A stretch of DNA of 21,103 nucleotides, from NCBI GenBank assembly GCA_000444245.1, contig KE605104.1, positions 5,434-26,536 of the forward strand. Direction: 5' to 3'. Below, piece after piece: positions 1-11,250 of the stretch. Below the pieces are notes generated by a model. It was given only the letters and a program-made list of their open reading frames with translations, was not told the origin of the DNA and ran no database searches. Both the position numbers and the translations under genes were made by a program. Each line of letters begins with the position of its first letter. Positions within the stretch are counted from its first letter, which is position 1. This DNA is from Botryllus schlosseri (taxonomy: Eukaryota; Chordata; Ascidiacea; Stolidobranchia; Styelidae).

Positions 1-429
1 GACACCCCTGATTTAGAGGGTTTAGTTTAAGATAGTAAAACCTCAATCCAATAAAGTACGTTGAGAGCTTTGTAAGATGTGTTTCGCATCATAAACGGAC
101 CTAAACGGGCAAATGCGCCCTTAATACAGGCGTTTTTCAGTAAAATTTTCAATCGACTTTTTCGAAAAAGTGTAACGTGATGGGTGAATTCTGATGGCAA
201 ATTCGGAATCAGCATCGTCAAATTAGGTAAACACAATTAATCGTTCTAAAAAAAGAAAAAAAAGCTGAGAAATGTCGACCAGTGTAATATAGTTAGCTGT
301 GGAGCTGGTGGAGGACGATGACTTCGAGAATACAGGGAACGGAATTATACATCGTAAAGTCATGTCATGTCACACGGTTAAGACGATTTAAGAGCCTAAA
401 TGCAGATCCGGAACAGTAGGTTGCACATC
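1..429. other. Left edge, no gene seen
   Basis: AT-rich sequence without a convincing coding frame. The first bases (CACCCCTG at 3-10) resemble the right end of a hAT element that would lie outside the window, but only one end is visible, so no element is called. Confidence 0.4.
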
Positions 430-1581
430 CGGTGGTTTTCAACCTTTCACGGTCGCGACCCCATTTCTCATTTGAAAATGTTTTGTGGCCCAGCTCAGAA
501 TTTGATAAGCTGATTACTGAAAAACGGTCAGCACCTTGTCCCAGGCTTACTCACCAGTGTTGGGATGACTCGAGTCATGACTTGACTCGAGTCAGACCCG
601 AGTCAACTTTTTTGTATGACTTTACTTGACTCGAGTCACTTTGCAAAACTGACTTGACTTGACTTGACTCGGCGATTCAGAAATGTGGATTGACTCGTGA
701 CTCGGAGCAAAATTTACGAGTCAATTTCAAGTCATTAGGTAAACGATGTCGATTAAATCACCATATCTTATGTGTGTTCGGGTTGTTCGCGATACGCCGG
801 TGTCACTTGTGAGAGCAACCAGTCATTTACTGTTTGTCCGTTTTACTAATCCGCCATTGTTACATCACAAATAAATTGACCGCAAACGGAAAGATCACAG
901 CTTACGTTGTCGTAGTAGCAATAGATTAATCAAATAGAAACGTATTTTATTTGTTTCTTAGACGGCCCAGTGCTATCCAGAGCGCGGTGCTCACATTTAC
1001 CATCACTCTTGTATGATATAAAACGAACGAATATATAGTTAATGCGTTTATATTCTCACCGATGTGGAGATGGGTATGGGTAGTGTTCAACTTCTCGAGG
1101 CTTCATTTTCGATCCTCTATATTAGCTATAATAACAGACTGTAGCATGTAGCTTTACAGTTACTCCCGTATTTTATTATCAGTTCTCCGTGCGCGTGAGC
1201 GATACAACACCTTTTTGCATGTATGTTTAACTTTATATTCGTTATTTGATTCAAGATAAATGGCCAATTCATCTGTCCTTCACCATTAGCAAAATGTAAT
1301 GACTTTGCATCATCACTCATACTTCGAAAATTCAATTTGACTTGAATTGTGACTTGACTCGTGACTTGACTTGACTTGACTCGACTTGACTCGAGTCATC
1401 TCCAAAAAACGAGTGACTTGACTTGACTCGAGTCAAAATATGCAATGACTCGAGATGACTCGTGACTCGAAGGTAGTGACTTGATCCCAACACTGTTACT
1501 CACGGCCTATTTTGGAAGCTGAGTACGTCGAACATCTTCGCTAACCCCAGAATGAAGACAAACGACCCCCAGGTTTAGAGC
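430..1581. mobile_element. hAT-type element interrupted by a second element
   Basis: The left end CGGTGGTTTTCAACC and the right end GGTTTAGAGCC are inverted and match the usual CAGTGGTTCTCAACC ends of hAT MITEs. Typical internal words are present next to the ends (GGTCGCGACCCC on the left, CGACCCCCAGG on the right). Without the inserted element (555-1495 plus one 8-bp duplication) only about 200 bp remain, a normal size for a non-autonomous MITE. A flanking duplication GCACATCC/CAATATCC matches only 5 of 8, so the exact ends and age are uncertain; the poor match suggests an old insertion. Confidence 0.65.
555..1495. mobile_element. hAT-like element with TGACTCGAGTCA arrays at both ends
   Basis: The ends CAGTGTTGGGAT and ATCCCAACACTG are perfect 12-bp inverted repeats, flanked by an exact 8-bp target duplication TTACTCAC (547-554 and 1496-1503). 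The size is 941 bp. Both terminal 100-190 bp are packed with the words GACTCGAGTC, TGACTTGACT and GACTCGTGACTC, in both orientations. The centre (about 740-1330) is ordinary AT-rich DNA without a transposase frame, so the element is non-autonomous. The exact duplication points to a younger insertion than the hAT copy it sits in. Confidence 0.9.
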
Positions 1582-2043
1582 CAATATCCGTGAGTAGAGC
1601 ATCTAAATCAGACCTATGGGCAAAGTGCGGCCCGCAGAGCTATTCTGTGCGGCCCGCGAGAGGATGCTTGGAATTCAAAACATAAAACCTGCTTTTTGAA
1701 TGTTGATGCGTGGACTAAAACCATAGGCAGTATCAACTGGACAGGAAATTCGTTTACTCGGAAGCATGTTCATTAATATACGCCACCTTGGCAGCCTACA
1801 TACCTCGCACGCGTAATCCAGATTCAAAATAATGTCAGTGTAGCAAAGTATGAGTAGCAATTAATGTCACAACAAATCACTATTTCCATATTGTTTAGTT
1901 GAAACCTTCTTTGTTGCCATTGTCACATTGCGCATTATACGGTTTGTGTTTCAAATTGTTACGTGATACGTTTCCAAATCCCCAATTCGTAAAACAAGTC
2001 AATCAGTGCTCGCGATTACTATTTGACTAATCATAACTATCAC

Positions 2044-2240
2044 CAGGGCCGTAACAGCACTTCGTCACCCCCCCTAAACGTTGATCTTGGGCTCTGCATA
2101 GGGTGATAGACCGAACTTCTGGGGGGCTTCGCCCCAGACGCCCTTCAGGCTATTCGCTATTTGCCGCTACTTAAGATCTGCACTGGGTGTCCGTTTAGTG
2201 AGTCAGATTTTCTCGCCTAAACGCGCGAAGCGCGAGAAAG
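2044..2240 (+). mobile_element. Possible start of an inserted MITE, GC-rich
   Basis: CAGGGCCGTAACAGC begins a GC-rich block unlike its AT-rich surroundings, as many MITE ends do. It holds a strong hairpin at 2118-2138 (TCTGGGG ... CCCCAGA) and the palindrome-like GCGCGAAGCGCG near 2223. I could not find the opposite end, so the limits are unknown. Confidence 0.35.
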
Positions 2241-3049
2241 TTATATGATTCATGACTGAATCGGTCAACATGATCGGGAATTGCATATATATTGCTATTA
2301 ATTTCTTGTCCTCTCTGCTCACGTATAATAAGATTTACCGACAGAGCTGAGTGAGGTGTCTTGAAACTGTAGAACCCGTAAATAATATTTAAACATTTTC
2401 GGGCGGGCGGACCCGTTGGTATAACTTCGTTACATGATGTTATTTTGTGACCTCCTGTCTGCTATATCAAAGAATATATAGAATCGCCCAAACGTACTAA
2501 ACTAAAATATCACACGATTTCAAATTGGTATTTCTTCACTGGCATATAATTTTTCGCTGCAGGATGGTATTTGTTGTGTGAGGTTCATATTTCCAAGACA
2601 GGAACTTTCGGCGCCAGTCATTTACGCGCCTGGACAATCTAACCTATATGTATTTTGTACATTGCCTATAACGAAATTTTCGGTCAGCATAAGGGCGGTC
2701 GTTTTCGGCCAAGGTTTTCTCGCTGTCGATCGTTCTGGCTCATCACTTCTTGGAGTCGCATGGCCTAAAACTTTATATGTCTTGGTGCATCGTGGCGCGG
2801 TGACGGCCAACACTTGCCCATTTCTATGAATATTGCGTATTTTTTCTTGAGGGAAGAGTACCCAATAATCAAGATATTTGGCAACCTAAAATATAACATC
2901 ATATTTTAAATATATTTAGAAGTTTATAAGTTTATTTAAAAGTGTGGAAAGCCGATATCGGGTGCAAATCGCCCGTAGGCTCATACGGAGACTGTTAAAG
3001 CAATTTATTTGCATGGATTTGTCGCAAATAAATTTAGAGCGATTTTGTT

Positions 3050-3126
3050 TTTGAAGGTTCACCGGTCCGCAACATTTGTTTTAAAGTTTTACAGGTCCGC
3101 GAGGTCAATAAGGTTAAGAGTCACTG
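3050..3126 (-). mobile_element. One end of a hAT element
   Basis: Read on the minus strand, the end is CAGTGACTCTTAACCT followed by CTCGCGGACC and a second GGACCGGTGAACC, the layout of common hAT ends that read CAGTGGTTCTTAACCTGGGTCCGCGG. The opposite end was not found, so the element is truncated or split. Confidence 0.45.
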
Positions 3127-3404
3127 GTTTAGAGCACTACAAATATTTGTATACTGGAGTCTGGAGTAAACCTTTCAGTTTTATGCGGAGCATCTCGCCG
3201 GGATTTAGGAGTTTAATTAAAGTAGGCTATATAGGTCTTATGACAAAAACACGAAGGCAGAGACTCGGGCAAGGGAAGGCGAATTTCAGAAAAACTGCAG
3301 CCGCTCAACATCATGGCTATTTAAGCTGCACATGCACACTGCTCGAAAGGCAGCGACCAAGACTCTAAGCTTTATAGGCCAACTATCCCAAATACAGTTC
3401 AGTG

Positions 3405-3687
3405 CAGTGGGTTACGAACCGAGGGGCGTGAAAGCATCTGAAGGGGGCGCGAACATTTTTTCGCGCTCCGCGCGATTTATCCCCAGCTCATAGTTATTGC
3501 TCATCTGTGATGATTGATATTTCAGAATTCTCTCATCAACAGCCATCACCTTCCATGCCATCAAACTATTTGTTGGGATTGCTAGCATTCTAGTTGTCCT
3601 TTTTAATATTTTGTGATATCATGATAGGGGGCGCGCGAAATTTTTCACTATCATAAAGGGGCGTGCCTAAAACTTTGAAAACGACTC
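3405..3687. mobile_element. hAT MITE, 283 bp, solo copy of the family at 18726-19785
   Basis: The ends CAGTGGGTTACGAACC and TTTGAAAACGACTC are degenerate hAT inverted repeats. The flanks GTTCAGTG (3397-3404) and TTTTAGTG (3688-3695) match at 6 of 8. The sequence aligns, reversed, with 19785-19515 over most of its length, including a shared subterminal GAAGCATCTGA, the word CCTTCCATGCCATCAAACTA and a matching GGGGGCGCG block. It therefore shows what the other copy looked like before its own insertion. It lies inside the element 1609-3980. Confidence 0.82.
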
Positions 3688-3988
3688 TTTTAGTGTCTTA
3701 ATAGTAGAACGTGGATACGGGTTTAAAGAAAGTTGCAAATGTAGCCTATCATGTTTAACATTGTTTCGAATCATGACGGCAAATAGATATGTTTTAATTA
3801 ACCGTCACTTTCTCATTACCAAACATCACTCAACACATTCACTGAGCAGCATTTAATAAATGTAATTTAGAAATAAATTAAAATATGCTGCAGAATATAG
3901 CTAAAAATTTCACTCGACCCGTCAACGTATTTTCTACTTCTCCTTCGGTGCGCAGAGAAAAATAATTGCCCACCCCTGAGATCTAAAT

Positions 3989-4857
3989 GGCCTTAACAGA
4001 CTCCAGTAATATACTGTTCTCCCATAATTGCGATTACAATTAGACTTATTTCAGTAAATGATGGTTCTTTTTTAATAATTTTTGATTGCATGATTTTTGA
4101 GGGTGGTGGTTCACATACTAAATTCAATGATCAAGACACTAATTCGTGCGGACCGCGAAGAACAATTTGAAATGGCATAAATCTGTCCAAAAATAATAAC
4201 TTTTCTGTAGATTTACGAAAACATTTTGATCCGATTTGAAACCTTCAAAATTCCGGACATTTAGGCATATTTTAGAGATTCCTCCGGACGCAGTTTTTGC
4301 AATGAAATTCCGGACATGTCCGGGAAATTTCGGACGTATGGCAATCCTATTATATACTGAAGTTCTGAACCTCCAAAGAGCACTTCGAATTTACTTTTGT
4401 AAGCTGTATTCAAATCATAGTGTTCTAAGATGTTCTATGTTCAAATTCTGTTCCACAACCAGTTATTCAAATCCTAATCCTGTTCCAGAATCAAAATTCA
4501 AATCCAAGTCCAACGTGAGTAAAATTGTATTTCAAAGTGGCATGGAAATTTTGCAAGTACAAATCTATTTTAAAAAAAATATTGCAAATCGATTCTAGTC
4601 GGCGCAATAGGGTCAAAATCTAAAAATCCGGGTTTCTAAAATACTAGTCCGATCGAAATCCGGCATGCTCAAATCGGAACGACACCGACATCAGGACATT
4701 CTCAAAAGCAGCACTTTCACGGGAAATTTAATTTATAATTCAAATCTTTGATGCTCTCTTTTTTGATGGATACTTCCATCACCTCGGTGATGGCGCTCTA
4801 AGTCTGTACGCAGACAGAGCTATAGACCTATATATATTTCGCTCAGTGGCTATATGC
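3989..4857. other. Intergenic, repeat fragments only
   Basis: No gene is seen. On the minus strand, 4355 to about 4236 begins like a hAT end: ATTGCCATACGTCCG, then the words TCCCGGACATGTCCGGAA. Around 4467-4482 the words CAAATCCTAATCC are the complement of words in the element at 4858-5217, so an inverted relative or fragment of that element may lie here. Open frames in the stretch are repeat-derived or chance. Confidence 0.45.
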
Positions 4858-5217
4858 CAGAGATGAGCATGGATTATGATTTGAAAAAAAACAGATTTGT
4901 GAAATTTTGGCGGATTAGGATTTGAGATATTTTTTAGATGGATTAGGATTGGATGTACCGATTTTCGGGGAGATTGATGCCCTGTGGCAAATGGCGGTCA
5001 TTTTTTCGTCCTGCCACGATTTAACAAAATTTGCAAAGTTATTACTTCATGTACTTTGGCACTCATTGAGCGTTTTATTTATTTTTACAGAATTATATAG
5101 GCATCACATGTAGGCTATTGCTTTCGAAGTGGAACTCCAAGTTTTAATTGGATTAGGATTTGAATTTCGGATTTGGATTGGATTAGGACATATAAATTTC
5201 AAATCCGCTCATCTCTG
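4858..5217. mobile_element. MITE with ends CAGAGATGAGC / GCTCATCTCTG
   Basis: Eleven-base exact inverted ends bound 360 bp. Next to each end lie repeated words GGATTAGGATTTG and GGATTGGATTAGG. I could not find a convincing target duplication (CTATATGC against TGCCCAGC), so the ends or family are tentative; the CAG start fits hAT. A similar end (CAGTGATGAGCGGAT on the minus strand) occurs at 13241. Confidence 0.6.
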
Positions 5218-5760
5218 TGCCCAGCCCAAGCAACGCCACGAGCTAGGTAAACACGAGCGTTGGTTGTTTACATTGCTGCAGCTGACTGCACAATGTACAC
5301 CACACGTCTTCACCGAAACTGCAAAGCTGAAATTCATTGATTGAATCCATTTGTTCAGAATTTGTCAGGGTTATTTTATCTCCTTTTTGGTCTTTGTCAT
5401 GACGTAATTTACCCATGGATCGGAATGCGACAAGTTGCAGTTTCGGTATGGTTTCGGTACCCTGTTGTCCATATGTGACTTGATTGAGTACAGAACAGAA
5501 ATTTACGAAGCGATACATAAGGCGGTCAGTGGCGAAGTACCTCTGTAGAATGGGATTGTGCAAGCAATGTTAGAGTATAAACCGTATTGATGTGTGGCAG
5601 CAGAACTCATTTAGTGTCACAAAACATAAGCTGTCTGGAAATTATTTCCAGTTCCAAGTAAAGTATATAATGTTGCTGTAGTGCTGGAATGAACGTGAAC
5701 AGGGGATTGTACATATTTATTGATCACCATGTTATGTTCAGTGTCTGCATATTTTACAGA
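5218..5760. other. Spacer upstream of the small ORF
   Basis: I see no reliable gene. A 106-codon minus-strand frame (5563-5243) crosses it but has no recognisable domain or splice support. A TATA-like AAGTATATAATG at about 5658 and the splice-acceptor sequence ending at 5759 would fit the 5' region of the small plus-strand gene at 5799. Confidence 0.3.
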
Positions 5761-5798
5761 TCTAATTTCCATCCCGATCGTATGAAATATCTCAGTCG

Positions 5799-6140
5799 AT
5801 GATGTCAAACTTGATTGATCTTGGCAAGCAGATCATCGGTTTATTTTCAAAGTTCATAGCAGCCCTGGCGCTGTTGTCAGCAAAGATCGATGCCGTTCAG
5901 CAGAAAGTATGCTACGTCTCGTCATCATTTAATAGACTCACAAATGCCGCCATCACAGTTCCAAGAAGCATATACCAGGCTATGCAAGCAACATTGGGGT
6001 ATACTCTGAAAGCGTCAGGCATACTAGTGGGCACCCTCGTGTTGAAGATCGTCCATGTGTTGTCTATTTTTGCTCCCTATACATCTCATCAAAGACTGCG
6101 CACACCAGAAGTCGACAAGAATCAGAACAAGAGGATATAG
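5799..6140 (+). CDS. Possible small gene, 113 residues, unknown function
   Basis: An ATG-ATG start opens a 113-residue frame. I do not recognise the product. The first 30 residues (LIDLGKQIIGLFSKFIAALA) form a strongly amphipathic to hydrophobic helix. A second hydrophobic stretch (about 78-95, ASGILVGTLVLKIVHVLSIF) could span a membrane. The tail is short and charged (PEVDKNQNKRI). An in-frame TAA lies at 5763 and a good splice-acceptor sequence (TATTTTACAG) ends at 5759, so this could be the coding exon of a gene with a spliced 5' leader. It points toward CDK9, tail to tail, with about 350 bp between the stops. I found no AATAAA in that gap. It could also be a chance frame. Confidence 0.35.
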   Translation: MMSNLIDLGKQIIGLFSKFIAALALLSAKIDAVQQKVCYVSSSFNRLTNAAITVPRSIYQAMQATLGYTLKASGILVGTLVLKIVHVLSIFAPYTSHQRLRTPEVDKNQNKRI

Positions 6141-6376
6141 TGATGTTTTTCGCTCTATTGTCTACACAAGAACTAACCACTAAAACTTTCTTGAACGCCT
6201 AGTTTGTAAACGGGGTAAAATAACACTCAATTTAGGTTCTTCATGAATCATATTCATACTATACATGTTCTTCATTTTGTATTCTGCTTATCTATGCATT
6301 CTGCACCTACTGTTGAAAAAATACAGGCACTGATCGGTTAATTTGCTTTTAATGGAAAACAGCCACAGGCTTTGAG

Positions 6377-6477
6377 CAATATTTCCTCTAATTTTTCACG
6401 ACTGAAAAAAGGTCATTCATCACTTCGGGTTTTTTGTGCGCAGCACTGCGCACGTGCCCAGCTTAGAGGGAACATTG
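6377..6477. mobile_element. Short hAT-like MITE in the CDK9 3' UTR
   Basis: The ends CAATATTTCCTCTAA and TTAGAGGGAACATTG are inverted repeats with two mismatches. The flanks GCTTTGAG (6369-6376) and GGCTTGAG (6478-6485) match at 6 of 8, as for an old 8-bp duplication. Inside is a perfect 8+8 palindrome GTGCGCAG-CA-CTGCGCAC. The CDK9 stop codon ends at 6494, so the right duplication stops 8 bp from it and the whole element would be transcribed as 3' UTR. Confidence 0.75.
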
Positions 6478-6493
6478 GGCTTGAGAGGCATAT

Positions 6494-8785
<2,292 letters not shown>

Positions 8786-9280
8786 GGTGGAATAATGATA
8801 CCTAAGATATAATATCTGCATAAAAACGATGGTGTAGGTTTCAAAAATTCATAAGACACAAATATTGACATATAACATGAAGTTCTCCTATGATATCGTA
8901 CAGGATTTCACATGGTTTTCATAATAAGAACAATTTTGCGTTGGACTTGCAAATTCATTTTGGTCTGGATTACAATCGAAAGTACAATATACAATAACAA
9001 GAGCAATAACACGCACAAATAAAACATACTTATAAGTCTGAATATCTTTGTATGTTATGCACAATATTTCACACCAAACGAACCATTGCTTAACATTTGA
9101 GCATGCGACACAAGGAAAAGTACGAAAATTCCCATCACATCCAGTTGATTGTGGATAAGGTACCTAGATTTACCAAAGTGAAGTTTGAATGCTGTGTGAT
9201 AAATTCATCTTGGTTCTGATTTACATCCCAGGTGGTCAGCAATTTGAGAAATGATAACAGAAATACTCAATGACATACTG
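8786..9280. other. PIGH-CDK9 spacer
   Basis: The 495 bp between the PIGH stop and the CDK9 start must hold the PIGH 3' end and the CDK9 promoter. It is AT-rich, without a clear TATA box in a fixed place or a minus-strand AATAAA. No repeat ends are seen. Confidence 0.5.
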
Positions 9281-9886
9281 CTAGGATTGTCTGGAATTTT
9301 TCAGAACCATCAATACATCACCACAGACTTGCTTCAATGAATAATGATCTTCGCAAACGACATTTCTTCCGACCTCAAACAGTTCCACTTGATCATTAGC
9401 ATTCGACACCTTAATAGCAATAAATTTCTCAAGTCGGTGTACAGTAACAGCTTCTTTTACCATCACGTCTATTATGCATGACACTGGAATAAAATGGACA
9501 ATCTTGCGACCAGTAACATAGGTTCTTTTAATTTGCAAGCCGGAGTCTTTGATTACCAACATGTTTTCATAAGAAATCCAATTGGTGTGAAGATACCAGC
9601 ACCAGCAGAATACGAGAATTGCCATCAGTATCCATAACGCATCCTGCCAGATATTCACTAGACATGCAATACACAACAATGCAATGATGGCAGAACCCAC
9701 TGTCCAAAAAGAGTACTTAAATAATCCATTGGGAGTTTTGAAAAAGTCAAATTGCACAACGCAGCTGCTTGATACCTTCCCGTTTTCGTCTGGAGAAATA
9801 TTTTTCGAAGTAAATTTACGCACCGCTACTTCATCTCCTGGACCACGGTACTCTTTACCTTTGAAAGCAGGACATTGAAAAACCAT
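9281..9886 (-). CDS. PIGH: GPI-GlcNAc transferase subunit PIG-H, single exon
   Basis: PIG-H is part of the ER-membrane complex that transfers N-acetylglucosamine to phosphatidylinositol, the first step of GPI-anchor synthesis; PIG-A is the catalytic subunit. The reading frame has 201 residues (human 188) without introns. The N-terminal 55 residues are hydrophilic. Two adjacent hydrophobic segments (about 57-78 and 82-98) form the membrane hairpin usual for the family. The conserved PIG-H domain follows, starting around NWISYENMLVIKDSGLQIK (102-120) and running through FIPVSCIIDVMVKEAV, which matches the family pattern of a bulky E-S/N-L-L-I-I-x-x-x-G-x-Q motif and a later I-x-D-x-x-I-N/K-E-A motif. 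An in-frame TAA stands 12 bases upstream of the ATG, so this start is firm. It lies on the same strand as CDK9 with 495 bp between its stop and the CDK9 start, too far for a tight operon. I identified it by motif memory, not by a search. Confidence 0.88.
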   Translation of the reverse strand: MVFQCPAFKGKEYRGPGDEVAVRKFTSKNISPDENGKVSSSCVVQFDFFKTPNGLFKYSFWTVGSAIIALLCIACLVNIWQDALWILMAILVFCWCWYLHTNWISYENMLVIKDSGLQIKRTYVTGRKIVHFIPVSCIIDVMVKEAVTVHRLEKFIAIKVSNANDQVELFEVGRNVVCEDHYSLKQVCGDVLMVLKNSRQS

Positions 9887-9992
9887 ATGTGCAGATTACG
9901 TTTTTCAAAGTTCTACACAACTGCAGCTCATATATCGGAGCTTGGAGGGAAGCAAGGATGTTGATATATCTATAAACGAATGGCGGTTCCTA
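9887..9992 (-). promoter_or_regulatory. Likely PIGH upstream region
   Basis: Only about 106 bp separate the PIGH ATG from the repeat that starts near 9993, so the core promoter must lie here or inside the repeat. No strong motif decides this; the call rests on position. Confidence 0.3.
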
Positions 9993-10056
9993 CAGGGTTG
10001 GTTCGATTATGTTCAAAATAAGAACAATCTCATGTTCACAACAAGGACAGTCGTTA

Positions 10057-10066
10057 NNNNNNNNNN
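10057..10066. other. Assembly gap (10 N)
   Basis: Ten undetermined bases. They fall within repeated GTTCACAATAAGAACAG-type sequence, so assembly probably failed on the repeat; the true length of missing DNA is unknown. Confidence 0.98.
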
Positions 10067-10253
10067 ATCCACAGGGCCGTCGCAGCACCAACATATCCCA
10101 GACACGATGTCCGAGTGTCAACGCAGTCCGAACACACCCCAGACATGATGTCTGAGGTATGATCGGACTGTGTTGCCACTTTCCAGTTCACCATAAGGTC
10201 AGTCATGTTTAAAATAACGTCAGTCACATGTTCACAATAAGGACATTTTTTTT

Positions 10254-10358
10254 CAAAATAAGAACAGTCTTATGTTCACAATAAGAACAGTCCTGTTCAC
10301 GATAAGAACTGTCATGTTCACAATTAGAACAGTAATGTTCACAATAGAAACAGACTGG
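10254..10358. repeat. 21-bp minisatellite, about five units
   Basis: Units of the type TGTTCACAATAAGAACAGTC repeat about every 21 bases. Each contains the small inverted pair GTTC...GAAC. Single units occur also at about 10012, 10034 and 10231, and in reverse orientation at 10442-10493 and 11117-11160, so the array belongs to the surrounding element. Confidence 0.85.
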
Positions 10359-10496
10359 GGGGTGTTCGGATTGTATATTGCCACTCGGGCATCGTGTCTG
10401 TGATATATTGGTGCTGCGACTGACGTTATTATGAATATAACGACTGTCCCTATTATTGTGAACATGAGACTGTTCTTATTGTGAACATGAGACCTA

Positions 10497-11107
10497 GTTG
10501 TCCATCCAACAAGTCGCTACTGAAGAGATTCGGTGTCCTAAACATAGAAGATATGCGGAAACTAGAAATTGCCAAGTTTATGTATCAGTTCCACTGCGGT
10601 TACTGCCCCGAATATTTTAATGACTTCTTTACCTCGGAATCATAAGCGCACAAGTACAACACACGTGTGTCAACGTCGTCCAAATATCATATGATTGACC
10701 GAAAAGATCATCGCTCTATCAAATAAGTCGGACCTGACGTGTGGAACACAGGAACAGTATCCCGCTGGCCATCCGACGCGCATGTCCACATTAAAGTCAA
10801 AGTACAAGCAACATCTACTAACTAAACAAATATACTAGTCCGCCTTCACGCCCCCTCAAGATTACCGGACCACGACCTGACCTATCGATCTCGCCTTCCG
10901 TGATATGCCACCTCATTTTTGTCGCTTGCTTTTTCTATACCATCTTTTTTTACTTTTCATTCAGTGTGCATGCCTCCTCTTTGCATCGCCTAGGCCAAGG
11001 TGGGTGTCTGATTACAAAGCCACGCCAAGTCGTTTCGGCAACTTCCTATCTTTTCGTTGTATCGCAATTTTTTGTGGTGCATTGAACTGATAAAAATTCC
11101 TAATAAA
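10497..11107 (+). mobile_element. LINE fragment: end of reverse-transcriptase ORF plus 3' tail (CR1/Rex-like)
   Basis: The plus strand encodes the typical C-terminal tail of a non-LTR reverse transcriptase: GVLNIEDMRKLEIAKFMYQF, CPEYFNDFFTSES, then HKYNTR, GPDVWN, SIPLAIRRA and finally TLKSKYKQHLLTKQIY before a stop. The pieces lie in more than one frame with at least two in-frame stops (10643 and within the following 100 bases), so it is a dead 5'-truncated copy. An untranslated tail follows, with a TAGGCCAAGGTGGGTGTC block and AATAAA at 11102. I infer CR1/Rex kin from the motif order; RTE or L2 kin are possible. Confidence 0.75.
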
Positions 11108-11160
11108 CCGAACTGAGACTGTCCTTATTTTGAACAAAACTGTTCTTATTTGTGAACATA

Positions 11161-11250
11161 ATCGAACCAACCCTCCTCGGCGCTTCCGCTTGTGTGGACA
11201 GGCGCACATTGGACAACAGACACCAGCCCACTGAGCTACACTAGCCCGAC
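11161..11250 (-). repeat. tRNA-like sequence (SINE head?)
   Basis: On the minus strand GGGCTAGTGTAGCTCAGTGG resembles the start of a tRNA with its A box. About 65 bases later GGTTGGTTCGATTATG resembles a B box. No proper cloverleaf acceptor stem is evident, so this is more likely the head of a tRNA-derived SINE than a working tRNA. The B box lies within the end repeat of the composite element to its left. Confidence 0.4.

Larger units (their letters stand above)
1609..3980. mobile_element. Large non-autonomous hAT element with further insertions
   Basis: It starts CAGACCTATGGGCAA and ends TTGCCCACCCCTGAG, inverted and of the hAT type. An exact 8-bp target duplication ATCTAAAT flanks it (1601-1608, 3981-3988). 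Near the left end are the words GCGGCCCGC and GCGGCCCGCGAG, also found in the element at 18115-19963, so the two look related. It contains a complete MITE (3405-3687), one end of another hAT (about 3050-3126) and a GC-rich segment from 2044. No long transposase frame is visible, so at 2372 bp it is a composite of insertions. Confidence 0.82.
9993..11172. mobile_element. Composite inverted-repeat element with minisatellite and LINE insert
   Basis: The left end AGGGTTGGTTCGATTATGTT and the right end, its exact complement, are followed on both sides by GTTCA-AATAAGAACA words. A second inverted pair inside (10078-10110 and 10388-10420) carries GTCGCAGCACCAA and CAGACACGATG. LINE-derived sequence (10497-11107) occupies the right half. 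A 10-N gap lies near the left end. I see no clear target duplication, and the right end merges into a tRNA-like sequence, so the superfamily is uncertain. Confidence 0.6.

Noticed and set aside
555-1495. CRISPR-like array from the repeated GACTCGAGTC words
   Set aside because: The words are irregularly spaced, occur in both orientations and lie at the ends of an element with inverted ends and a target duplication; the genome is eukaryotic.
3009-3368. 119-codon plus-strand open frame
   Set aside because: Its first part overlaps a hAT end (3050-3126) and it lies within a larger hAT element; the product has no protein-like pattern.
4236-4598. 120-codon plus-strand open frame
   Set aside because: It begins inside a MITE-like end with the TCCGGACATGTCC words and continues into repeat-related sequence; low-complexity product.
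11161-11250. Functional tRNA gene
   Set aside because: A- and B-box-like words are present, but I could not pair an acceptor stem or find a clear anticodon arm; a SINE-like relic is more likely.
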